DNA of 5,217 bases from Thermoleophilia bacterium (GTDB lineage: Bacteria; Actinomycetota; Thermoleophilia; Miltoncostaeales; Miltoncostaeaceae): the NCBI GenBank assembly GCA_016463385.1, contig JAEMRL010000203.1, positions 1 through 5,217 of the forward strand, in the 5' to 3' direction. The notes under the pieces were generated by a model, which searched no databases, had not been told where the DNA came from, and was given only the letters and a program-made list of their open reading frames with translations. This document shows, piece by piece, positions 1-5,217 of the stretch. How positions within the stretch are numbered: the stretch's first letter is position 1; every line of letters starts with the position of its first letter. Position numbers and translations under genes: made by a program.

Positions 1-760
1 GAGCATCGGCCACAAGGTCGTTCCGGCTTACTTCTCCCAGCACGGCGAGGAGATGCGCGACGACCGCACGGTGGTCGAGACCGTCCTCGCCGGAAGCGAC
101 CTCACGCCCACCCAGGCGCGCACGCTGCTGGGTGGCTTCCTCTTCCCGGGTGAGGCGGCCGAGGCCCGGGTCGAGCGCCTGTCGGGCGGCGAGCGCCGCC
201 GCCTGGAGCTGGTGACGCTGATCGGCAAGGGCGGCAACCTGCTCGTGCTCGACGAGCCCACCAACCATCTCGACGTCGAGAGCTGCGAGGCGCTCGAGGC
301 CGCCCTCGAGGCGTTCGACGGCACCGTGCTGATGGTCTCGCACGACAGGGCACTGGTCGATGCGATCGCCACGCACACGCTGGCGCTCGAGGACGGCGTC
401 GCCCGTCTGCGGGCCGGCGGTTACACCGACCTCCTGAACCTGCGCGCCGAGGCCGCCGCCGCGCCGCCCGCGCCGGCGCCGCGCCGTCCGGCACCGCAGG
501 CGCGCGAGCGCAAGCCCGCGGCCGCGGCGCCCGAGCGCCGTCCGTCGCAGAAGAACCAGCGCGAGGTGCGCCGGCTGGAGGGTGAGATCACGCGCGTCGA
601 GGCGAGGATCGCCGAGGTCGAGACGGACCTCGCCGATCCTGCGACGCTGGCCGACCGGGAGCGCGTGGCCGCGCGCGGCGAGGAGCACCGCACGCTGCAG
701 GAGGAGCTCGCCTGGCTGCTGCGCGAGTGGGAGAAGGCGGCGGAGGCGGCCGCCGGCTGA
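1..760 (+). CDS. ABC-F family ATP-binding protein, C-terminal part (5' truncated by window edge)
   Basis: The reading frame is already open at base 2, giving 252 visible residues; the N-terminal half lies outside the window. What is visible is most of a second nucleotide-binding domain: a YFSQH Q-loop (residues 10-14), the LSGGE signature (60-64), Walker B LLVLDEPTNHLD (80-91, with the DEPTNHLD form typical of ABC-F proteins) and the H-loop VSHDR (112-116). The Walker A of this domain must lie just upstream. An Ala/Pro/Arg-rich linker follows (about 151-183), then a charged helical coiled coil (about 184-249). A coiled coil after the second domain resembles Uup-type members. ABC-F proteins are soluble ATPases without membrane domains; most act on the ribosome, in translation or in resistance to ribosome-targeting antibiotics. 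The subfamily (Uup, EttA-like or resistance type) cannot be decided without the N-terminal half and interdomain linker. The gene is convergent with the importer operon. The family call is firm; the role is inferred. Confidence 0.93.
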   Translation, partial: SIGHKVVPAYFSQHGEEMRDDRTVVETVLAGSDLTPTQARTLLGGFLFPGEAAEARVERLSGGERRRLELVTLIGKGGNLLVLDEPTNHLDVESCEALEAALEAFDGTVLMVSHDRALVDAIATHTLALEDGVARLRAGGYTDLLNLRAEAAAAPPAPAPRRPAPQARERKPAAAAPERRPSQKNQREVRRLEGEITRVEARIAEVETDLADPATLADRERVAARGEEHRTLQEELAWLLREWEKAAEAAAG

Positions 761-772
761 CGGCCGCCTCCG
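741..772. terminator. GC-rich hairpin at a convergent gene junction, candidate bidirectional terminator
   Basis: Bases 741-752 and 761-772 are perfect reverse complements (12-bp stem, nearly all G/C), with an 8-base loop that contains the ABC-F stop codon at 758-760. The hairpin sits between the ends of two converging genes, whose stops are 22 bp apart, so it could end transcription from both sides. Neither flank has a T-run. It is therefore not a classical intrinsic terminator, but hairpins lacking a U-tract are often proposed as terminators in high-GC actinobacteria. The left arm is coding sequence (the end of the Ala/Gly-rich C-terminus), so part of the symmetry could come from GC-rich codons. 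The symmetry is seen directly; termination is inferred. Confidence 0.55.
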
Positions 773-782
773 GGCGCCGGTG

Positions 783-1730
783 CTACTCCAGGATGCCGCT
801 GTCGGTGAGGAAGGTCTCGGCCACGTCGGCCGGGTCCTCCTTGTCGAGGTCCACGGCCGCGTTCAGCTCGGCGATGGCCTCCTGCGTCAGCAGCGCGCTG
901 ACTGCGTTGACCGTCTCGGCGAAGACCGGCGGCTGCGCGTCGAAGAACGCCGTGTTGATCACGGGGAAGTTCTCGTACGGCAGGCCCTGGAACTGGCCCT
1001 TGTCGTCCTCGAGGAGCACGAGCTCCTCCGAGGCGATCTGCGGGTCGGTGCCGAAGGCGTAGACGCACTGCGCCTTGCCGTCCTGCACCGGCTTGTAGCG
1101 CAGGTTGAGGGCGACGGACACGACGTCCTTGAAGTTGATCCCGTAGGCCGACTTCAGCAGCGGCAGGCCGTCGGCGCGCGTCAGGTGCTCGGGGTTGGCC
1201 GAGTACGTGATCTCGCCGGAGGCCTCGCCGAGCGAGGACAGCGTGGTCAGGCCGAACTCGTCCACCGCGTCCTGGGTGCAGGCCACGCGGTTGTCGTTGC
1301 TGTACGGGCTCGGGGTGAGGGTCGTCAGGCCCTGGCTCGCGTACTCGGTGCTGATCGTCTCGAAGACCGCAGCCGAGTCGGGGACGTCGGTCTTCCCCAG
1401 GATGACGCCGTAGGCGGTGCCCGTGTACTCGGGATAGAGGTCGATGTCGCCCTTCTTGACCGCTGCGTGGGCGATCTCGCTGCTGCCGAGGCTCGTGACC
1501 TCCGACTCGTACCCCTGGGCGGCGAGGGCCTGCGCGTACAGCTGCGCCACGATCTGGCTCTCGGTGAAGCCCTTGTCCGCGATGGTCACGGCGGTGCCGT
1601 CGACCGCGGCGGCGGGCGTCGAGGAGTCGGCCGAGCCCTCGTCGTCGTCACCGCAACCGGCGACGAGACCGAGCGTCAGGACCAACCCCGCGATGAGGCC
1701 GACTCCGACGAGTCTGACCCGTCGAGTCAT
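783..1730 (-). CDS. opuCC: Osmoprotectant (glycine betaine/carnitine/choline-type) ABC transporter substrate-binding lipoprotein
   Basis: This 315-residue protein captures the solute outside the membrane and delivers it to the permease pair. Its N-terminus is a lipoprotein signal: Arg residues at 3-6, a hydrophobic core at about 8-24 and a lipobox ending L22-V-A-G-C26, so C26 should be lipidated. An acidic Ser/Ala linker follows to about residue 45. The rest fits the OpuAC/ProX-like binding domain: the opening TIADKGFTES (49-58) and the YPEYTGTA block (99-106) are characteristic. Tyrosines in and around that block are candidates for the aromatic cage such proteins use to hold quaternary amines. 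Two further cysteines, C151 and C222, could pair. The ATG start overlaps the previous stop as ATGA, and an AAGGGAG ribosome site lies six bases upstream. It is the last gene of the operon; the name is by role (proX is the mycobacterial equivalent). The exact ligand cannot be read from sequence. Confidence 0.93.
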   Translation of the reverse strand: MTRRVRLVGVGLIAGLVLTLGLVAGCGDDDEGSADSSTPAAAVDGTAVTIADKGFTESQIVAQLYAQALAAQGYESEVTSLGSSEIAHAAVKKGDIDLYPEYTGTAYGVILGKTDVPDSAAVFETISTEYASQGLTTLTPSPYSNDNRVACTQDAVDEFGLTTLSSLGEASGEITYSANPEHLTRADGLPLLKSAYGINFKDVVSVALNLRYKPVQDGKAQCVYAFGTDPQIASEELVLLEDDKGQFQGLPYENFPVINTAFFDAQPPVFAETVNAVSALLTQEAIAELNAAVDLDKEDPADVAETFLTDSGILE

Positions 1731-2413
1731 GTGATTCTCCCTTCGTTGATGGCGAGGCCGCGCGAGATGCGCAGGCCTCGTGGAGTCGCGAGGCGCTCGA
1801 TCCCGCCGAAGATGACCTGGGCGGCGAGCGCCAGCAGGGCGACGGGGACGGCTCCCGCGAGGAGCACGTCGTCCTGGCCCGTGTCGAGCCCGGAGATGAC
1901 GATCTGGCCGAGGCCGCCGCCGCCCACCAGGCCGGCGAGGGTGGCCGTCGCCACCACCTCGACCGATGCCGTGCGGACGCCGGCGGAGATGAGCGGAACC
2001 GCGATGGGCAGCTCGACCCGGCCGAGGATCTGGAGGGGGCGGAACCCCATGCCGCGCGAGGCCTCGACGACGCCCGCATCGACCTCGCGGATGCCCGTGA
2101 AGGTGTTGAGGAGGATGGGCGGCACGGCCAGGAGGTAGAGGCCGATCACGGCGGGCCAGAAGCCGACCGTCGAGAGCGTCAGGACGATGCCCATGACGGC
2201 GAACGTGGGGACGGTGCGGCCCAGGTTGCCGATCGACGTGACCAGGAAGGCGGCGACGCGGCCGATCTTGGCGCAGACGATGCCGAGGACGACCCCGGTC
2301 ACCGCGGCGAGGGCGAGCGCCGTCACCGAGAGCCGGACGTGGCCCCAGAAGGCGGGGTCCACCAGGTCGCGATTGGCCGTGTAGAAGTCCCAGGCGTCGG
2401 TGAGCAGCCCCAT
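1727..2413 (-). CDS. opuCD: Osmoprotectant ABC transporter permease 2 (OpuC/ProW-type)
   Basis: This 228-residue integral membrane protein is one half of the translocation channel. Hydrophobic segments lie at about 25-47, 54-80, 87-106, 141-163 and 183-206. The cytoplasmic EAA loop that docks onto the ATPase is clear: EASRGMG (117-123), followed by ELP (134-136). The chosen start is the ATG at 2413. It lies two bases after the stop of permease 1 and has a GAGGGG ribosome site six bases upstream. A GTG at 2446 would add 11 residues and overlap permease 1 by 31 bp without a comparable ribosome site. The stop overlaps the next gene's ATG by four bases. Size and fold match OpuCD/OpuCB or mycobacterial ProW/ProZ; which paralogue it matches is assigned by gene order and length only. 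The protein resembles permease 1 but is clearly diverged from it, so the channel is a heterodimer. Confidence 0.92.
   Translation of the reverse strand: MGLLTDAWDFYTANRDLVDPAFWGHVRLSVTALALAAVTGVVLGIVCAKIGRVAAFLVTSIGNLGRTVPTFAVMGIVLTLSTVGFWPAVIGLYLLAVPPILLNTFTGIREVDAGVVEASRGMGFRPLQILGRVELPIAVPLISAGVRTASVEVVATATLAGLVGGGGLGQIVISGLDTGQDDVLLAGAVPVALLALAAQVIFGGIERLATPRGLRISRGLAINEGRIT
1737..1744 (-). promoter_or_regulatory. Ribosome binding site of the substrate-binding protein gene
   Basis: On the minus strand this reads GAAGGGAG and ends six bases before the ATG at 1730. It is the best Shine-Dalgarno match seen in the operon and lies inside the last codons of permease 2. A strong site here may let the distal binding-protein gene be translated more than the permease genes. 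Confidence 0.75.
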
Positions 2414-2415
2414 GC

Positions 2416-3075
2416 TCAGCCCCTCGCTGCCCGGGCGCGCGACCACGGCGTGAGCAGGCGCTCGATGCCGACCAGCAGCACGTCGAGCACCACCGCCAGC
2501 AGGGTGGCGACGACGCCGCCGACGACGATGGGCGTCAGGAAGTCGCGGTTGAGGCCCATCGTGTAGATGAGCGTGCCGAGGCCCTCTGCGCCCACCAGCA
2601 CGCCGATGGTCGCGATGCCGACGGTCGTGACGGTGACGATGCGGATGCCGGCGAAGATCGAGGGCAGGGCCAGCGGCAGCTGCACGCGCAGCAGCGTCTG
2701 AAGCGGTGTGAAGCCCATGCCCCGGGCGGCCTCCTGCACCGGGGCGGGCACGCCCTGGAGGCCGACGACCGTGTTGCGCATCAGGATCAGCGGCGAGTAG
2801 AGCACCAGGCCGATGATCACCGTGTTGCGCCCGATTCCGGTGGTGGGGACGAGGAAGGCGAACAGCGCCAGGCTCGGGATCGTGTAGATCAGCCCCGCCA
2901 GGATCGTCGCGCCCGGGAAGGCGATGCGCCGGTTGCGCAGCAGCACCCCGAGCGGCACCCAGATCGCGATCGAGATGGCGACCGCGATCAGCGTGAGCTG
3001 GACGTGCTTGACGGTCAGCTCCTGGATGTCGTCGGTGTGCCGGGAGATCCAGTCCCAGTCGATCCCCTGCGCCAC
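2416..3075 (-). CDS. opuCB: Osmoprotectant ABC transporter permease 1 (OpuC/ProW-type)
   Basis: This 219-residue membrane protein is the other half of the importer channel. A hydrophilic N-terminus of about 23 residues precedes hydrophobic segments at about 24-46, 53-77, 84-106, 138-162 and 180-205. The ATPase-docking EAA loop is EAARGMG (115-121), followed by QLP (132-134). The length is normal for OpuCB-type permeases, which lack the long N-terminal extension of enterobacterial ProW. The start is a GTG four bases after the ATPase stop codon. No purine-rich ribosome site is visible before it, so translation probably depends on ribosomes finishing the ATPase gene. The next gene begins two bases after this stop. 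The family is clear from the EAA loop and context; opuCB is assigned by position in the operon. Confidence 0.92.
   Translation of the reverse strand: MAQGIDWDWISRHTDDIQELTVKHVQLTLIAVAISIAIWVPLGVLLRNRRIAFPGATILAGLIYTIPSLALFAFLVPTTGIGRNTVIIGLVLYSPLILMRNTVVGLQGVPAPVQEAARGMGFTPLQTLLRVQLPLALPSIFAGIRIVTVTTVGIATIGVLVGAEGLGTLIYTMGLNRDFLTPIVVGGVVATLLAVVLDVLLVGIERLLTPWSRARAARG
2420..2425 (-). promoter_or_regulatory. Ribosome binding site that decides the permease 2 start
   Basis: The minus strand reads GAGGGG, ending six bases before the ATG at 2413. This favours that ATG over the in-frame GTG at 2446. The site lies within the last codons of permease 1, which fits coupled translation. Confidence 0.65.
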
Positions 3076-3079
3076 GGGC

Positions 3080-4261
3080 TCAGCCGGCGGCGGGGACCGG
3101 GCGGAAGACCGAGGCCACCTCGCCGATGCCGAGCAGCCCGACGACGGCCCCGGTGTGGTCCACGACGACCCCGTAGGCCGCGTTCGCCTCGAGCAGGGCC
3201 GAGAGGGCGTCGCGCAGCGTGGTCACCCGGTCGAGCACGGGCTCGGCTCCTCCCGCCGGGCGGATGGGGACGTTGGCGGCCCCGTCGAGGCGGACCACCT
3301 CGAGCCAGTCGAGCGGGCGCCCCGAGCCGTCGGTGACGAGCACCTGCTCGTCGATCGGGATGAGGTCGCCGGCGGCGATGCGCTCGCGCACGTGGTCGAC
3401 CGGCTCCCCGATCGCCACCGTCGGCGGCACCACCAGGTCGACGTCCTCCAGGCGGGTCAGCGAGAGGCTCTTGAGGGCCCGGTCCGAGCCGACGAAGTCG
3501 GCCACGAAGTCGTCGACCGGGTTGGCCAGCAGCTCGGCGGGCGGGGCGAACTGCACCAGCTTCCCGTCGCGCATCACGGCGATCCTGTCGGCCATCTTCA
3601 CGGCCTCGTCGATGTCGTGGCTCACGAAGACGACGGTCTTCGGGAGCGCGCGGTGCAGGCGCAGGAAGTCGTTCTGGAGCCGCTCGCGGGTGATCGGGTC
3701 GACCGCCGAGAAGGGCTCGTCCATCAGCATCACCGGAGGGTCGGCCGCCAGTGCCCGCGCGAGGCCGACGCGCTGCTGCTGGCCGCCCGAGAGCTGCGCC
3801 GGGTAGCGGCCCGAGAACTCGTCCGGGTCGAGCCCGATCAGCTCGAGCAGCTCGCGCACGCGGGCGCGGATCCGCTCCTTCTCCCAGCCGAGCAGTTTCG
3901 GCACGGTGGCCACGTTCGCACCGATGGTGAGGTGGGGGAGCAGCCCGACCTGCTGGATCACGTAGCCGACCTCGCGGCGCAGCGCGGCCGGGTCGCGGTC
4001 GCGCACGCCGCGCCCGTCGATCAGGATCTCGCCCGAGGTGGGCTCGATCAGGCGGTTGATCATCTTGAGCGCGGTCGTCTTGCCGCAGCCCGACGGCCCG
4101 ATCAGCACGCAGACCTCGCCCGCGGGGACCGTCAGCGAGAGGGCGTCGACCGCCGGCCGCGCGCCGGGCGCGTAGCGCTTGGTGACATCGCGGAGCTCGA
4201 GAACGCCGCCGCCGCCGAGAGGCGTCGCGCGCGTGCCCGCCCCCGTGGACTCGGACGCCAT
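3080..4261 (-). CDS. opuCA: Osmoprotectant ABC transporter ATPase with C-terminal CBS region
   Basis: This 393-residue cytoplasmic ATPase powers the importer. Its nucleotide-binding domain (about 20-260) is complete: Walker A GPSGCGKTT (55-63), Q-loop around Q103/Q104, signature LSGGQQQR (157-164), Walker B VMLMDEPFSAVDP (177-189) and switch histidine H215 in VSHDIDEA. The region from about 265 to 388 fits a pair of CBS modules; the second is clearer (about 342-388) and the first looks diverged. In characterised OpuA/OpuCA proteins the CBS region senses ionic strength or cyclic di-AMP, so a similar control is likely here. The ATG at 4261 is well fixed: an in-frame TAG lies nine bases upstream, and no ATG or GTG occurs before the Walker A. 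There is no good ribosome site at normal spacing, which suggests a leaderless mRNA. It is the first gene of the operon and equivalent to mycobacterial proV. Confidence 0.95.
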   Translation of the reverse strand: MASESTGAGTRATPLGGGGVLELRDVTKRYAPGARPAVDALSLTVPAGEVCVLIGPSGCGKTTALKMINRLIEPTSGEILIDGRGVRDRDPAALRREVGYVIQQVGLLPHLTIGANVATVPKLLGWEKERIRARVRELLELIGLDPDEFSGRYPAQLSGGQQQRVGLARALAADPPVMLMDEPFSAVDPITRERLQNDFLRLHRALPKTVVFVSHDIDEAVKMADRIAVMRDGKLVQFAPPAELLANPVDDFVADFVGSDRALKSLSLTRLEDVDLVVPPTVAIGEPVDHVRERIAAGDLIPIDEQVLVTDGSGRPLDWLEVVRLDGAANVPIRPAGGAEPVLDRVTTLRDALSALLEANAAYGVVVDHTGAVVGLLGIGEVASVFRPVPAAG

Positions 4262-4334
4262 GGGGCCAAGCTACCCCAGGCCGCCGGAATCACGCCTCCC
4301 ACCTCACCCCGTCGTCCGCGGCGTGTGAGATCCC
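4262..4334. other. 73-bp gap before the importer operon, the likely control region
   Basis: This is the only sizeable gap within the minus-strand gene series. It separates the stop of the membrane protein gene from the importer ATPase start. It holds a candidate -10 element, a GGTGAGG copy, and most of a perfect inverted repeat that runs into the upstream stop codon. No strong hairpin with a T-run is seen, so read-through from the membrane protein gene into the operon is possible. Confidence 0.6.
4268..4273 (-). promoter_or_regulatory. Candidate -10 element for leaderless transcription of the importer operon
   Basis: The minus strand reads TAGCTT, which fits the actinobacterial TANNNT -10 pattern, followed by six bases and then the ATG. 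This spacing would place the transcription start at or next to the A of the start codon, as in leaderless genes, and fits the lack of a ribosome site. No convincing -35 hexamer is found 14-18 bp upstream, so the call is tentative. Confidence 0.4.
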
Positions 4335-4338
4335 TCAC
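4325..4338. repeat. Perfect inverted repeat, candidate operator
   Basis: GTGAG (4325-4329) and CTCAC (4334-4338) are exact reverse complements around a 4-base centre. The repeat overlaps the stop codon of the membrane protein gene and is centred about 70 bp before the importer ATG. Its size and symmetry suit a dimeric repressor or activator site. The stem is only 5 bp, so chance is a real alternative. Confidence 0.3.
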
Positions 4339-5217
4339 CGTGCGCGCGTGCCCGCCGCGTCGTCCTCGCGGTCGCCGACCACGGCGCCGAGCGTCATCGC
4401 CGCCGCGCCGATCGCGGTGCTCACGAAGGCCATCGCGCTCCCCGCGAGCACCAGGCTGAGGCCCGCCTCCATGCGGTAGCCGCGCAGGCCGATGGCCGCC
4501 GCCACCGCGAAGGCGCACACCGCCGCGGCGAGGGCCGCGGTCGCCACGGCGAACGCGGTGGCGCGCCGCGCGTCCCCGAGTTGCGCGACGGCTGCCGTGA
4601 GGATGCACCCGGCGGCGACCCCGAGCGCGAGCGGGATCAGCCAGGTGCCGGCGGCCAGCCCCCCGGCGAGGCCGCCGAGCTCCACGCCGCCCGAGGAGAT
4701 CCAGCCGAGCGGGGCGGCGGCGACGGCCAGGAGGCTGCCGAGCGCGCCTCCCCCGGCCAGCACGAGCACGGCCGAGGAATCGGGCGGGCCGGCCACGGCC
4801 TCCCGCAGCGCGAGGAGGAGGCCGTACGACGCGAGCGCCGCGATGGCGATCCCCGTGAGCATCAGCACGGCGAGGCCCGGCTCGGCGCGCGTCCCGGGCA
4901 GGTCGACGGCGACCAGGAACGCCGGCCCGCCGGCGACGAGGCCGCCCGCGATCGCCGTCAGCCCCGCGAGCGCGGTCACCGGGAGCACGGCCACGCCGGC
5001 GCGCGCCGCGCGCAGCCACGCCCCGGAGGCGAGGGCGGCGACCAGCGCGGCGATAAGGGCCTGCGCCCGGAGGCCCGCGGGCTCGAGACCCCAGAGGCTC
5101 TCGGTGCCGGACGGCCCGCTCAGCGCCGGCAGGCCGAGCGCGAGGACCGCGAGCGCCGACAGGGCCAGGCACAGCGCCGGCAGGACGCGCTCGGGTCCGG
5201 GCGGGGCCTGCGGGAGG
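4335..5217 (-). CDS. Multi-pass membrane protein of unknown function, C-terminal part (5' end beyond window)
   Basis: I do not recognise this protein. The frame ending at the TGA at 4335 has no stop up to the window edge, giving at least 293 residues with strongly G/C-biased third codon positions throughout. A GTG at 4994 is the first possible in-window start. However, the 74 codons before it are equally coding-like and supply two more hydrophobic segments, so the gene very likely starts outside the window. About eight hydrophobic segments are visible, near residues 11-33, 51-68, 76-104, 114-137, 147-173, 178-208, 219-244 and 251-281. They are rich in Ala, Leu, Gly and Val, with short loops and an acidic, charged C-terminal tail. 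A diverged multi-helix transporter, for example MFS-like, is possible, but I see no diagnostic motif. It lies 73 bp upstream of the importer operon on the same strand and could be co-transcribed with it. Confidence 0.72.
   Translation of the reverse strand, partial: LPQAPPGPERVLPALCLALSALAVLALGLPALSGPSGTESLWGLEPAGLRAQALIAALVAALASGAWLRAARAGVAVLPVTALAGLTAIAGGLVAGGPAFLVAVDLPGTRAEPGLAVLMLTGIAIAALASYGLLLALREAVAGPPDSSAVLVLAGGGALGSLLAVAAAPLGWISSGGVELGGLAGGLAAGTWLIPLALGVAAGCILTAAVAQLGDARRATAFAVATAALAAAVCAFAVAAAIGLRGYRMEAGLSLVLAGSAMAFVSTAIGAAAMTLGAVVGDREDDAAGTRAR

Noticed and set aside
582..2138. 518-residue open frame on the + strand
   Set aside because: It runs antisense through the binding-protein gene and partly through permease 2, and overlaps the ABC-F end. 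Its translation is Arg-rich, low-complexity and without motifs, as expected for a shadow frame in GC-rich DNA, while the opposite strand encodes clear families.
2414..2446. GTG at 2446 as the start of permease 2
   Set aside because: It would overlap permease 1 by 31 bp and lacks a good ribosome site. The ATG at 2413 has GAGGGG six bases upstream and lies just after the previous stop.
2924..4459. 511-residue open frame on the + strand
   Set aside because: It lies antisense to the ATPase gene, whose Walker and signature motifs are intact. Its His/Arg/Asp-rich translation is the usual antisense artefact of a high-GC gene.
4335..4994. GTG at 4994 as the true start of the membrane protein
   Set aside because: The 74 in-frame codons upstream to the window edge have the same strong G/C third-position bias and add two more hydrophobic segments, so the gene most likely begins outside the window.
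4132..5172. 346-residue open frame on the - strand
   Set aside because: Its product is extremely rich in Arg, Gly and Pro. It is a frame-shifted reading of the membrane protein gene and runs across the intergenic gap into the ATPase gene.
1..5217. Mobile elements, CRISPR arrays, RNA genes, defence or biosynthetic genes
   Set aside because: I found no spaced direct repeats, transposase motifs, tRNA-like arms or rRNA-like stretches. Almost every base is accounted for by ordinary ABC-type and membrane protein genes of uniform composition.

Overview
The window is about 5.2 kb of very GC-rich DNA. Codon third positions are almost all G or C, and the genes are tightly packed, with GTG starts and weak Shine-Dalgarno sequences. 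This suggests an actinobacterium-like chromosome, possibly a deep-branching lineage such as Thermoleophilia. That placement rests on composition and gene style only, not on a marker gene. I see no sign of mobile elements, CRISPR, tRNA or rRNA.

Layout: (1) The left edge, 1-760 on the + strand, is the C-terminal part of an ABC-F family ATPase: the second nucleotide-binding domain, an Ala/Pro/Arg-rich linker and a C-terminal coiled coil. (2) A 22-bp convergent junction holds a perfect 12-bp GC hairpin that overlaps the ABC-F stop codon. (3) Positions 783-4261 on the - strand hold a complete four-gene osmoprotectant importer operon of the OpuC/ProVWX type. In transcription order it encodes an ATPase with a CBS tail, permease 1, permease 2 and a substrate-binding lipoprotein. 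The junctions are a 4-nt gap, a 2-nt gap and a 4-bp ATGA overlap. (4) A 73-bp gap at 4262-4334 holds a candidate leaderless promoter (TAGCTT six bases before the ATG), a perfect inverted repeat, and two GGTGAGG copies 31 bp apart. (5) From 4335 to the right edge on the - strand is the C-terminal 293 residues of an unrecognised multi-pass membrane protein. Its frame stays open past the window edge.

How it works together: the lipoprotein captures a compatible solute, probably a quaternary amine such as glycine betaine, carnitine or choline. The two different permeases form the channel, and an ATPase dimer drives import. The CBS region is a likely site for control by ionic strength or a nucleotide. 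The ABC-F gene is convergent and functionally unrelated. The membrane protein is upstream in the same direction, but any link to the importer is unproven. The window looks like ordinary core or transport genome. I found no convincing new system, and the points worth a second look are regulatory or concern gene order.
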